Source: Rhodospirillales bacterium (GTDB taxonomy: Bacteria; Pseudomonadota; Alphaproteobacteria; Acetobacterales; Acetobacteraceae). From it: 35,034 bases of DNA. The notes beneath the pieces were generated by a model. That model worked only from the letters and a program-made list of their open reading frames with translations, did not search any database and was not told where the DNA came from. The position numbers were made by a program, and so were the translations under genes. The DNA is taken from positions 1 through 35,034 of the forward strand of contig JANXTF010000049.1 in the NCBI GenBank assembly GCA_025352565.1, written 5' to 3'. Shown here one piece after another: positions 16,705-25,301 of the stretch (position 1 is the stretch's first letter; every line of letters starts with the position of its first letter).

Positions 16705-16755
16705 GGCGCGAAACCGCGCGGGAGACGTCGGCCATGATCCATCGCCCGGCGCGGT

Positions 16756-16867
16756 CGTGAGGCCGAGGGTGTTTCTCGTATCCGGGAAGGCGGCCTATAT
16801 CACCGGCGTGTGCCTGCCGGTCGATGGCGGGCTGAGCGGCCTTTCGGCAGAAGAGCGCCCGGTTTGA
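16756..16867 (+). pseudogene. C-terminal remnant of a short-chain dehydrogenase/reductase
   Basis: The frame reads VFLVSGKAAYITGVCLPVDGG, then LSGLSAEERPV and a stop. This is the standard SDR ending (xxFLASxxAxYITGxxLPVDGG). Nothing upstream encodes the Rossmann fold, catalytic Tyr-Lys or the rest, so about nine tenths of the gene is gone. The homologous part begins near 16769, 65 bases after the HisD-like gene. The stop overlaps the first copy of the repeat that precedes rpiA. Confidence 0.75.
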
Positions 16868-16893
16868 CCCAGGATGGCATGATCCAGGACGGC

Positions 16894-16910
<17 letters not shown>
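16866..16910. repeat. Three-copy 15-bp tandem repeat spanning the rpiA start
   Basis: Copies at 16866-16880, 16881-16895 and 16896-16910; copies 2 and 3 each match copy 1 at 13 of 15 bases. Read in the rpiA frame they encode TQDGM-IQDGM-TQDGA, so the repeat creates two in-frame ATG codons (16879 and 16894) and supplies alternative starts. Confidence 0.85.
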
Positions 16911-17564
<654 letters not shown>

Positions 17565-17568
<4 letters not shown>

Positions 17569-18356
17569 CGGGCGTGGTTGCGGTCGCCCAGCAGCGCCGA
17601 AAGCGCGGGCTCGATCGCGGCCGCGATGCGCGCCTGGGCCTCGGCGGTCGGGTGCAGGGAGGGCGCCGGCGGGGTGAGCAGCGGATCGAGGAACTGTGCG
17701 TGGTCGGCGGCGCCGTTGCGCGTCAGCACCGCGCCCACGTCCTGGTAGGTGACGCCTGGGACGCGGTCATTGCCGTATTCGGCGGCCAGCGCGCGGTTGA
17801 TCTCGGCGGTGGTTTGCGTGGCGTAGGCGTTGCGGTCGCTGGGCAGCACGGCAAGCAGCAGTATTTTGGTGGCCGGCAGCTTGCGGCGGGTTTCCGCGAC
17901 GACGGCTTCGATGCCGCGAATGTTCACCTCCGGGGACCAGTGCAGGCGGCCCATTCCGTTGGCGCCGATCAGGATGATCGCGACCTTGGGCGAGAGGCCA
18001 TCCACCTCGCCATGCTCCATGCGCCACAGAAGGTGCGACGTGGCGTCTCCCACGAAGCCGAGATTGAGCGCGTGGCGGTCGCCGTAGAAACGCTGCCAGA
18101 CCGGCGCGAAATCCTGCCATGCGGGCGGCGCGGATTTCTCGTAGTTCTGCGTGATGCTGTCGCCGAGGAACACGAGGTCGACCGGCGCGCGGTGGGCCTC
18201 GATCAGCTTGGCCTCGTGCCGCGCGCGCCACCAGGGCGTGTCCATGCGCGAGACGGGCACGGTGGACGGTGGCGGGCGCTCGGCGAAGGCCGGGGCAGCA
18301 ACCAGAAGGCTCGCGGCAACCAGAAGGCTTGCCGCAAGCAGGACCGCGCGGATCAT
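17565..18356 (-). CDS. Secreted SGNH/GDSL-family hydrolase
   Basis: 263 aa. Start at MIRAVLLAASLLVAA gives an ATGA overlap with the uppP stop; an ATG five codons earlier is possible. Signal peptide ends at APAFA. Block I is LVFLGDSITQNY with the catalytic Ser; block II is NLGFVGDATSHLLWRMEHGE; block III is ILIGANGMG (Asn retained); block V is DPLLTPPAPSLHPTAEA with the Asp and His. This pattern resembles the platelet-activating-factor acetylhydrolase IB-like subgroup found in secreted esterases and carbohydrate deacetylases. The signal peptide contains a duplicated 6-residue unit (ASLLVA). Coupled to uppP, so an envelope role is plausible. Confidence 0.82.
18298..18333. repeat. 18-bp tandem duplication inside a signal peptide
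   Basis: Units 18298-18315 and 18316-18333 match at 16 of 18 bases. On the minus strand they encode two consecutive copies of a six-residue hydrophobic unit, lengthening the signal-peptide core of the SGNH hydrolase. Confidence 0.8.
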
Positions 18357-19189
18357 GCGAATTCCAGCCATGCGATGGCTCCGATGCCGAGCAGGATGCA
18401 GTAATAGCCGAACGGGTTGAGGGCCCATTCCTCGTTGCGGCGAAAGTAGCGCATCAGGAAGGCGGTGCTGAGATAGGCGGTGATGCCGGCGACCAATGCC
18501 GCCGCGGCCGCGAGCGGGAACACGCCGGGAGCCACGGTGGCGTGCAGCAGCTTGGGCATTTCAAGTACTGTGGCGCCGAGGATGATCGGTGTGGCGATCA
18601 GGAACGAAAAGCGCGCCGCGCTCTCGTGATCCACCCCGCGCAACAGGCCGCCGACGATGGTGGCGCCGGAGCGGGAGATGCCGGGGATCAGCGCGGTGCA
18701 TTGCCACACGCCGATGATGAGGGCGTCGAGGAAGCCCAACGTGGCGAGCGGGCGGTTGCCGAGGCCGCGAATGCGCTCGCCGAACAGCAGCATGAGCCCG
18801 TTCACCACCAGGAAGCCGGCTGCCACCAGCGGCGCGCCGAACAGGCCGCGCAGCAGTTTTTCAAGCGTGAAGCCCACGATCACAGCCGGGATGGTGGCGA
18901 CCACGATCAGCAGGAACATCCGCCGCGCTTCGTTGACGGCCGCGTTGTCGCGTTCGATGCCCAGCACGCCGACGAAGAGCGCCCACCAGTCGCGCCAGAA
19001 GTATAAAAGGAGGGCGAGCGCCGTGCCGAGATGCAGCGTGACCAGGAAGGGCAGGAAGTCGGGAGAGTGCTGGTCGATGCTGGTGTGAAACAGCGCCGGC
19101 AGCACCACGGCGTGACCGAGGCTGCTGACGGGGAACAATTCGGTGGCTCCCTGGAGCACCGCGATCAGCATGGCTTCGATCGCGGTCAT
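18353..19189 (-). CDS. uppP: Undecaprenyl-diphosphatase (UppP/BacA)
   Basis: 278 aa polytopic membrane enzyme that dephosphorylates undecaprenyl diphosphate to recycle the lipid carrier for peptidoglycan. Both family motifs are present: QGATELFPVSSLGH near the N-terminus, with the conserved glutamate, and LIPGISRSGATIVGGLLRG near residues 167-185 with the catalytic arginine and serine. About eight hydrophobic helices are visible. The first motif normally reads EGxTEFLPISSTGH; here the leading Glu is Gln and the ending is SSLGH, a variant seen in some alphaproteobacteria. The stop overlaps the start of the SGNH hydrolase gene. Confidence 0.92.
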   Translation of the reverse strand: MTAIEAMLIAVLQGATELFPVSSLGHAVVLPALFHTSIDQHSPDFLPFLVTLHLGTALALLLYFWRDWWALFVGVLGIERDNAAVNEARRMFLLIVVATIPAVIVGFTLEKLLRGLFGAPLVAAGFLVVNGLMLLFGERIRGLGNRPLATLGFLDALIIGVWQCTALIPGISRSGATIVGGLLRGVDHESAARFSFLIATPIILGATVLEMPKLLHATVAPGVFPLAAAAALVAGITAYLSTAFLMRYFRRNEEWALNPFGYYCILLGIGAIAWLEFA

Positions 19190-19287
19190 GCGGGCAGTTC
19201 GGGCGGTGACATGGCGCGCTCCAGGAGATGGCTCGTCCTAGACGCGGCCCGCGGGCGCGGTCAACCACCTGGATCAAGCAACGGCGT

Positions 19288-20379
19288 CTAGTCGTGGGCG
19301 GGATAGGCCGCCATCAAAGCCTGCTGCCGTCGCCAGGCGCGGAACATGTCGGCAAGGCCGCTGGTGCGATGGCCCCGCGCGCGGTTGGCCGCGCCGATCT
19401 CGAAGGCGGCACCGAAATGCGCCAGTTCGTCGGCCCATGCTCGGAGCAGGGGCGTGCTTGCGTCCCAGACATGCGTCGCCTCGGAGCCGACGCCGTTGAT
19501 CTCGATGACGGTGAAGCCCTCGCCCCGGCGGAGCCTGGCCAGCGTGTCGTAGCGCACGTCGATCCGGCCGAAATGGAACTCCGGGATCGCGTCGGCGAGG
19601 GCGGCGATGCGCGCGGTCAGAGCGGGCGTGATGTGGTCGCGCCCGTCACGGAACACCGAGCCCTTGCAGTGATTGCCGACGAACACCGGTTGGAACTCCG
19701 CACCCGGCGCGAGCACCTCGTGCTGGAATGCGCCAAGGCGGGGCAGATACAGATGCGGCACCCGGCCCATGCGGGGGTCGGCCAGGACGAGCTCTCGGAT
19801 GGTCGAGCGTCCGTCGCCGACGACCATCGGGGGAAATTTCAGGGTCAGCGAGGTGACGCGGCCCGCCGCCTCGTCCGGCCGGCGAATATAGAAGATGCCG
19901 GCTTCCCCGGGCGCCGGGACATATCGCTGGAGCAGCAGCGCCGTGTCCGCCTGGAACGCCGCGAGATAGCCGAGCAGCGCCGCGCGGTCGCGCACGAGGC
20001 GCACGCCCGTGCCATTGCAGCCGATGTCCGGTTTGGCGACCACGGGAAAGCCGATCCCCGCGCGTTTCATCGCATCGTCGGCGAGGGCCGGGTCGGGGCG
20101 TGGCAGGCGGATATAGGGGGCGAGGAGGTCGCGCTGCGTGGGGCCGACCATGTCGAGGATGGAGGCCTTGGACTCGCCGCACAGGCCGCCCGTCTCGATG
20201 GTCGGATTGGCGGCGGTCGGCAGGCTGAAATCGCCGTGGCGCAGTCCCAGCGCGATCCATTGCAGCACGACCGGCAGGTAGAAGAGCCATCCCGGCCAGA
20301 ACTCGAACGCGCCGACCGGGGGCGCGCCGACCGGGGGCGGTTGGGACGGGCGGCCCACGAGTGTGGCAGCGGCGGTCAC
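19288..20379 (-). CDS. ATP-grasp-like protein of unknown function (D-Ala-D-Ala ligase-like)
   Basis: 363 aa with GTG start. It opens with a proline-rich stretch containing a duplicated PPVGA and a short hydrophobic segment (FEFWPGWLFYLPVVLQWIALGL), so it may be membrane-associated. Then comes LPTAANPTIETGGLCGESK. The ATP-grasp pattern follows: VVAKPDIGCNGTGVRLV (about residues 114-130, the nucleotide Lys and glycine loop), LLLQRYVPAPGEAGIFYIRRP, and VIEINGVGSEATHVWD (metal-binding E-x-N, about residue 294). The family joins a carboxylate to an amine or similar nucleophile using ATP. The substrate is unknown. Its GTG start overlaps the stop of a 37-codon frame, itself close behind an AsmA-like gene. 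Confidence 0.72.
   Translation of the reverse strand: MTAAATLVGRPSQPPPVGAPPVGAFEFWPGWLFYLPVVLQWIALGLRHGDFSLPTAANPTIETGGLCGESKASILDMVGPTQRDLLAPYIRLPRPDPALADDAMKRAGIGFPVVAKPDIGCNGTGVRLVRDRAALLGYLAAFQADTALLLQRYVPAPGEAGIFYIRRPDEAAGRVTSLTLKFPPMVVGDGRSTIRELVLADPRMGRVPHLYLPRLGAFQHEVLAPGAEFQPVFVGNHCKGSVFRDGRDHITPALTARIAALADAIPEFHFGRIDVRYDTLARLRRGEGFTVIEINGVGSEATHVWDASTPLLRAWADELAHFGAAFEIGAANRARGHRTSGLADMFRAWRRQQALMAAYPAHD
20309..20338. repeat. Perfect 15-bp tandem duplication at the N-terminus of the ATP-grasp gene
   Basis: GCGCCGACCGGGGGC twice (20309-20323 and 20324-20338); on the minus strand this encodes APPVG repeated. In frame. Confidence 0.85.
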
Positions 20380-20489
20380 GGGGTCGGCACGATCGTGGCG
20401 TCTTCCAGCGTGAAGGTGCCGAAGACGATCGCCGCGAATTGCAGAGCAGGTGCGTGGGTCGCCCAGTCGAGGGCGAGCGCGGCGTTCAT
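20376..20489 (-). pseudogene. 37-codon frame, probable remnant of a VTT/DedA-like membrane protein
   Basis: Reads MNAALALDWATHAPALQFAA then IVFGTFTLEDATIVPTP and stop. The motif GTFxLEDxxxV is what VTT (SNARE-associated/DedA) membrane proteins show at their N-terminus. Proteins of that family continue for about 200 residues, so this looks like an N-terminal stub created by deletion. It begins 6 bases after the AsmA-like stop, and its stop shares bases with the GTG of the ATP-grasp gene (GTGA). Alternatively it is a short coupling peptide. The homology call is from memory of one short motif. Confidence 0.4.
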
Positions 20490-20495
20490 GAATCT

Positions 20496-22493
20496 TTATC
20501 GTCCCGTGCGGCTACGAGTTGCGGGTCGGGCGGCCGGATGAACGGCCTCCGGATGAATGGTAGGGGCCGCCTGCGCCTGGCGGATCAGCGGGCCGCAGGC
20601 ATTGTCGTCGCCCAGGCCGAGCTGGATGGTGGGCAGCAGAGCGCCCAGCGGCGTCAACAGCACGCCCAGGCCCACCGCCGCCCCGACGCGGGCAGCAAGC
20701 TCCACCGGGTCCGGGCCGATGGAGGGGCGCTTCAGTTTGCCGTCGACGAGGATGTCGGTCGGCAGCGAGCCGATGCTGAAATGCTTGGCCTCGGTGCGGA
20801 GCCTGAACTTGATGGTCTCGTCGCGCAGATTGATGTCGCCGGTGCCGGTGATGTTGGCCTCGTCGGTGTCGAGCAGCATGATGCGGGTGCCGAGCTGGCC
20901 GCGTTGCAGGACGAAATCGGTGACGAGACAACGGATCGCGGTGCGGACGGGCACACCGAGAGCCGAGAGCAGGGCGTTGCCCAGTTCGAGGCCGGAGAGA
21001 TCGACCAGCAGGGCGCTGAGGTTGCCGCCCTGGCTCATGAAAAGCTTCAGTTCGCCGCTGCCGCTGCCGAGCAGGGCCGCGAGCGAGTTGCCGTTGCCGT
21101 CGATCACCGCCTTGCCGCCGATGGCGCCGGCGCCGCCGAAGGCGTGGGTGGAGGACATGATGCGGTTGAGATCGACCTGCCTGAAGGTGATGTCGGCGCG
21201 CGTGTGAACCACCTCCGGCTTGCCGTCGAGCGCGATATTGCCGGAGATCTCCCCCTTGCCGACGGTCAGGACCAGCGGGTGCAGCGCGAGCTTGCCGTCG
21301 GCGATGCTTAGGTCGGCGCGAATGCTGTCGAAAGGAATGGAGCGGCCCTGGATCTTGGCGCCCTTGTAGTGCAGCTCCACGTCGGTCGCCCGCAGCTTGG
21401 GCAGGTTGATCGGCACGTTGGGGATCAGGCGGCTGCTGGCCTCGGCGCGGGCGAGTTGCTGCTTTTGCGCCGCACTCTGGTTCGGCGTGGACATGCGCCC
21501 CGGTACCGTGCCGATGAAGCCGCCGAGGTCGGCGAGATCGACGAGGCGGGAGGAAAGATTGGCGGTGATTTTCTCGCGGTCGGCACCGGGGTCGATCTCG
21601 ACGTCGCCTTCGATATCCGACGAGCCGACCTTGCCGGCAAAATGGGTGAAGCGGATCTTGCGGTTGGCGTAGTCGAGCTGGCCCACGATCGAGTAGGCCG
21701 GCGTTTCGGGGATTGGCACGCCGGTCAGCGGGAATAGCAGGCTCATGTCCGGACCCGACAGATTGAGCTTGAGGTCGGCGCCCGTGAAGGCCAGCGGGTC
21801 CTGCAGGGTGCCGACCAGCGACACCTTCGTCGGACCGTTGGCGAGCTTGAGGTCGACGGGGTACGGGTGCGCCGGGTCGCGCAGCGAAAGCAGCGCGCCG
21901 CCGATCAACTGGCCGGTGATGGGCTGGCTGGCGTAGGTGCCTTTCGCTCCCACCACGATCTGGCTGGGCTGGCCGCCGGCGGCTTCGCGGGTGGCAATGT
22001 CCGCTTCGAAGTCGGCGCGCGTCTTCGGGAGGAGGACGTGGACGTGTCCGTCGGCGATACGAAGGTCGCCGATCTGCGGACCGGGCGCGGCAGACGGCGC
22101 GGCGGTTTTGAAGGTGTAGTTGTTCTTGGCGCCATCCGTCTCGGCGCGGACTTCGACCACGGGACGATCGACCTCGATCCATGGGATCACGATGTTGCGG
22201 CCATGCAGATAGGCACCGGCGTCGAGCTGGGCGCGCAGCTTGTCGATGGTGGCGAAGGGTGGGCCAGCGGGGAAATCGGCCGGGTTCTCAACCGTAATGC
22301 CGTCCGCCTCGACGATGGGCTGGCGGGCGAGCTGGACATGCAGGTGGGTGATCTTGACCGGGCGGCCGAGCGCGGCCGAGGCGCGGCCCTCGGCCAGCGG
22401 GATGAACCAGTCCCAGTTCCAGAAGACCACCACCAGCGCCACCACCACGACAAGGACGGCGGGGATAAGGATGCGCTTGCGGGGGATTTGCAT
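20496..22493 (-). CDS. AsmA-family envelope protein
   Basis: 665 aa. Start at MQIPRKRILIPAVLVVVVALVVVFWNWDW, a single N-terminal membrane anchor after a basic tip, followed by RASAALGRPVKITHLHVQLAR, the standard AsmA opening. Long beta-rich body with AsmA-like segments (IEGDVEIDPGADREKITANLSS, and later GSGSGELKLFMSQGGNLSALLVDLSGLELG and FVLQRGQLGTRIMLLDTDEANITGTGDINLRDE). Members span the periplasm and are linked to outer-membrane lipid or protein homeostasis. The last residues contain a degenerate repeat (IHPEAVHPAARPA) from a 15-base period. Upstream frames run through the divergent response regulator and are not part of the gene. Confidence 0.85.
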   Translation of the reverse strand: MQIPRKRILIPAVLVVVVALVVVFWNWDWFIPLAEGRASAALGRPVKITHLHVQLARQPIVEADGITVENPADFPAGPPFATIDKLRAQLDAGAYLHGRNIVIPWIEVDRPVVEVRAETDGAKNNYTFKTAAPSAAPGPQIGDLRIADGHVHVLLPKTRADFEADIATREAAGGQPSQIVVGAKGTYASQPITGQLIGGALLSLRDPAHPYPVDLKLANGPTKVSLVGTLQDPLAFTGADLKLNLSGPDMSLLFPLTGVPIPETPAYSIVGQLDYANRKIRFTHFAGKVGSSDIEGDVEIDPGADREKITANLSSRLVDLADLGGFIGTVPGRMSTPNQSAAQKQQLARAEASSRLIPNVPINLPKLRATDVELHYKGAKIQGRSIPFDSIRADLSIADGKLALHPLVLTVGKGEISGNIALDGKPEVVHTRADITFRQVDLNRIMSSTHAFGGAGAIGGKAVIDGNGNSLAALLGSGSGELKLFMSQGGNLSALLVDLSGLELGNALLSALGVPVRTAIRCLVTDFVLQRGQLGTRIMLLDTDEANITGTGDINLRDETIKFRLRTEAKHFSIGSLPTDILVDGKLKRPSIGPDPVELAARVGAAVGLGVLLTPLGALLPTIQLGLGDDNACGPLIRQAQAAPTIHPEAVHPAARPATRSRTGR

Positions 22494-22601
22494 GGCGTAA
22501 ACCTTCGCGTGTTCGGTCCAAATCCGCGCCCGTCGGGCGGGGGCCGGGCAACAACGCGTGAGGCGGACGAATGTTAGCTCCCAGCGGCTCGCCAAGGCGG
22601 C

Positions 22602-22988
22602 ATGGTTGCGATATTCAGGATGCAGGCAATGCGGGAGCGCCGCTTGACGACGCAGACGATCCTGATCGTTGACGATGACGACGAGGTTCGCGAAATCCTT
22701 GCGGAAACGCTCGAGGAGTTGGGGTATCGTGTGATCGGCGTCAGCAGCGCCGAGGAGGCCTTGCTGCGGCTGGATATGTATGCGGAGCCGGATCTGGTGA
22801 TCACCGACGTGCGAATGCCCGGCATGTCGGGGCTTGAGTTGGCCAAGCGCATCCGCGAGCGCGGCGATTGCGTTAAACTGCTCCTGATGTCGGGCTATTT
22901 CCTGCCGCAGCAGATCCCGGAGCGTTTCCTGAAGAAGCCGTTCCACATGCACGAACTCCAATCCGCTGTGCGAGCCGAGCTTGGCTGA
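22602..22988 (+). CDS. Single-domain CheY-like response regulator
   Basis: Up to 128 aa; ATGs at 22620 and 22629 are alternative starts. Receiver domain only, with no output domain. Acidic pocket ILIVDDDDEVR, phospho-acceptor Asp in DLVITDVRMPG (D69 from the first start), conserved Ser in LLMSGY (S97) and Lys in LKKPF. It would pass phosphate or bind a partner protein, not DNA. No histidine kinase lies in the window, so its partner is unknown. Divergent from the AsmA-like gene. Its end overlaps the TTG start of the PheC-like gene by 8 bases, so the two may be co-translated. Confidence 0.88.
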   Translation: MVAIFRMQAMRERRLTTQTILIVDDDDEVREILAETLEELGYRVIGVSSAEEALLRLDMYAEPDLVITDVRMPGMSGLELAKRIRERGDCVKLLLMSGYFLPQQIPERFLKKPFHMHELQSAVRAELG

Positions 22989-23784
22989 CAGGGGTAGGCA
23001 TGCTGACGGGGGCAGGCATCTGGTGGCGCTGCTGCTCGCCGCCGTTGCGATCGGCTTCGCCGGCAATGCGCAAGCGGGCGAGGTGCTCGACGCGATCCGG
23101 GCGCGGGGCACATTGCGCGTGGGCACTACCGGGGACTACAAGCCGTTCAGTTTTCGCAATCCCGATGGCAGCTATGTCGGCGCGGATGTCGAGATGGCGC
23201 GGCAATATGCGGCGCATCTGGGCGTTCGGCTGGAATTCGTTCCGACCGTGTGGGGACAGCTCAACCAGGATTTCGCGGCGAGGAAATTCGACCTGGCGGT
23301 GGGGGGCGTCACCAATCTGCCGCCGCGCGCGGCCATCGCGCCGTTCAGCACCACGACCTATGTGGACGGCAAGCGGCCGATCGCGCGTTGCGCCGACCGC
23401 GACCGCTTCGTCTCGATCGCCGCGATCGACGCGCCGGAGGTGCGGGTGGTGGTGAACCCCGGCGCGTCGAACGAGGAATTCGCCCGCAAGAACTTTCCGC
23501 GCGCCAGGCTGACGGTGCATCCGGACAATGCCACCGTGTTCGACGAGATCGTGGCCGGGCGGGCCGACGTGATGGTGACGGACGGGATCGAGGTGGATCA
23601 CCAGGCGTTTCTGCGCCCCGAACTATGCGCCGCCCGCGTGGCCGCGCCGTTCACGCGGCTGGAGAAGGCGTACTGGCTTCAGAACGACCTCGACCTCGTG
23701 CGCGACATGGACGTCTGGCTCGGGGCGGAGATTGCTTCCGGCGCCTGGCAGCGGACGCTCGACGCGGCCCTAAAGGCCCCCTAG
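22981..23784 (+). CDS. Periplasmic cyclohexadienyl dehydratase-like protein (PheC family)
   Basis: 267 aa, SBP_bac_3 fold. TTG start overlapping the response regulator stop; GTG at 23023 is the alternative. Signal peptide runs to NAQA. The mature region follows PheC closely: [24 protein letters not shown], then [70 protein letters not shown] and [14 protein letters not shown]. PheC decarboxylates and dehydrates prephenate or arogenate toward phenylalanine in the periplasm. A plain amino-acid-binding protein is the alternative, but no permease or ATPase genes are adjacent. Its stop and that of the convergent SDR share the palindrome CTAG (23781-23784). Confidence 0.72.
   Translation: MADRGRHADGGRHLVALLLAAVAIGFAGNAQAGEVLDAIRARGTLRVGTTGDYKPFSFRNPDGSYVGADVEMARQYAAHLGVRLEFVPTVWGQLNQDFAARKFDLAVGGVTNLPPRAAIAPFSTTTYVDGKRPIARCADRDRFVSIAAIDAPEVRVVVNPGASNEEFARKNFPRARLTVHPDNATVFDEIVAGRADVMVTDGIEVDHQAFLRPELCAARVAAPFTRLEKAYWLQNDLDLVRDMDVWLGAEIASGAWQRTLDAALKAP
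22984..23019. repeat. 18-bp tandem duplication at the start of the PheC-like gene
   Basis: Units 22984-23001 and 23002-23019 match at 16 of 18 bases and encode ADRGRH then ADGGRH, extending the positively charged tip of the signal peptide. Confidence 0.8.
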
Positions 23785-24530
23785 CCGCGCCCGACGAACG
23801 GCATCTTGGTCGCCATCACGGTGACGAATTGCACGTTGGCGTCTGGCTCCAGCCCGGCCATGAAGGCCACCATGCGGCCGACATTGTCCACGTCCATGGT
23901 GGGTTCGGGTGCGAGGGTGCCGTCAGCCTGGGGCACGCCGCCCGCCATGCGGCGGGTCATGGGAGTGGCGGCGTTGCCGATGTCGATCTGGCCGCAGGCG
24001 ATGTCGTAGCAGCGGCCGTCGAGCGCGATCGATTTGGTGAGGCCGGTGACGGCGTGCTTGGTGGCGGTGTAGGCGGCCGACCCGGGGCGCGGCGTGTGGG
24101 CCGAGATCGAGCCATTGTTGATGATCCGGCCGCCCATCGGCGACTGCGCGCGCATTGTGCGGAAGGCGGCGTTGGCGACCAGGAACATGCCGTCGAGGTT
24201 GACGGCGACCACGCCGCGCCACTGCTCCCATGTCATGTCGCCGAAATTGGTGCTGGGGACGTTGCCGCCGGCGTTGTTGAACAGCACGTCGAGCCGGGGG
24301 TGCTTTTGCCCGATCGCGGCGAACAGGGCGAGGACGGAAGCCGGGTCGGACACGTCGGTCGCGACGCAGGTGGCGCGGGTCGCGTCGCCCAGGGCGGCGG
24401 TTTCCTCCAGCGCCTGCTGGCGGCGGCCGGCGAGGACCACCGACCAGCCCTCGTGCAACAGGGCGAGGGCGGCGGAACGTCCGACTCCGCTGCCAGCGCC
24501 GGTAACCAGCGCCACTTTCCCGGTGTTCAT
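23781..24530 (-). CDS. Short-chain dehydrogenase/reductase (SDR)
   Basis: 249 aa. Start at [25 protein letters not shown], with the TGxxxGxG dinucleotide motif at residues 10-17. NNAG is in [12 protein letters not shown]. Catalytic Ser, Tyr and Lys are in [24 protein letters not shown]. The position after the first strand is GR (LAGRR), which favours NADP. Substrate loop and the C-terminus ([24 protein letters not shown]) differ from the common ending PVDGG. Substrate not predictable. It lies 25 bases downstream of the GST gene on the same strand, so the two may be co-transcribed. Confidence 0.87.
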   Translation of the reverse strand: MNTGKVALVTGAGSGVGRSAALALLHEGWSVVLAGRRQQALEETAALGDATRATCVATDVSDPASVLALFAAIGQKHPRLDVLFNNAGGNVPSTNFGDMTWEQWRGVVAVNLDGMFLVANAAFRTMRAQSPMGGRIINNGSISAHTPRPGSAAYTATKHAVTGLTKSIALDGRCYDIACGQIDIGNAATPMTRRMAGGVPQADGTLAPEPTMDVDNVGRMVAFMAGLEPDANVQFVTVMATKMPFVGRG

Positions 24531-24555
24531 TTCGGTTTCCCCATTCGATGCCAAG

Positions 24556-25206
24556 CTAGATAGCCTCGTATTTGTCGAGAATCCATTCCGCCGGCTCGGC
24601 CGCGGCGGCGTCATACCAGTCGGCGACGAGGCGGTGGGCGCGCACGGCGTCGCAATAGGCCAGCGCGTCGGCGCCAAGGTCCGGGCGGTAGCCGAGGAAG
24701 CGCGCCACGACCGGCGCGTACATCGCGTCGGCGTTGCCGAAGGTGGCGCCGAACAGGAACGGTCCGCCATGGGCCGCGCGGGCCTCGCGCCAGATTGTTT
24801 CGACGCGGTCGATGTCGGCGCGGCAGGCTGGGGTGACGACAACCGGCGTGTCGCGGCCCAAATTCATCGGCATCGAGGCACGCAGGGCACGGAATCCCGC
24901 GTGCATCTCGGCGGCGATGGAGCGGGCATGGGCGCGGGCGGCGCGATCCTCGGGCCACAGGCCGGGGGCCTGTTCGGCGCAGTACTCGCAGATCGCGAGC
25001 GACTCCCATACGCGCGCGTCGCGATGTTCGAGGTACGGCACCAGGTCGGACGGCGTGCGGCCCTTGACGGGGGAGGCGGCGCCGGCGGGCGCGAACGGGA
25101 TCACGACCTCCTCCACGTCAAGCCGGGCCAGCCGCACCGGCAGCCAGCCGCGCAGCGACCACGAGGAGTAGCGGCGGTTTCCGATCAGCAGGCGGCCTTC
25201 GGTCAT
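24556..25206 (-). CDS. Glutathione S-transferase family protein
   Basis: 216 aa. Start at [27 protein letters not shown]; the thioredoxin-like N-domain active-site Ser/Tyr region is YSSWSLR. The GSH-binding turn is [25 protein letters not shown], where ES-x-AI is the usual gamma-glutamyl contact. This exact style (GNRNYSSWSLR) marks a bacterial GST subgroup. Family members conjugate or reduce with glutathione in the cytoplasm; the physiological substrate is unknown. Divergent from the aminotransferase gene with about 95 bases between starts. Confidence 0.86.
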   Translation of the reverse strand: MTEGRLLIGNRRYSSWSLRGWLPVRLARLDVEEVVIPFAPAGAASPVKGRTPSDLVPYLEHRDARVWESLAICEYCAEQAPGLWPEDRAARAHARSIAAEMHAGFRALRASMPMNLGRDTPVVVTPACRADIDRVETIWREARAAHGGPFLFGATFGNADAMYAPVVARFLGYRPDLGADALAYCDAVRAHRLVADWYDAAAAEPAEWILDKYEAI

Positions 25207-25301
25207 GGCTCTCGATCCTTCGTTACGGACGCAGGCTGCCACGCTTGCGCCGCATCGGGCAAAGCGCGAGTTTCACGGGGCAGCCATGGCATGAGGTCGG
25301 C

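Noticed and set aside
22494-23126. A long upstream extension of the AsmA-like gene
   Set aside because: It crosses the well-supported response regulator on the opposite strand; the membrane-anchor start at 22493 is the natural one.
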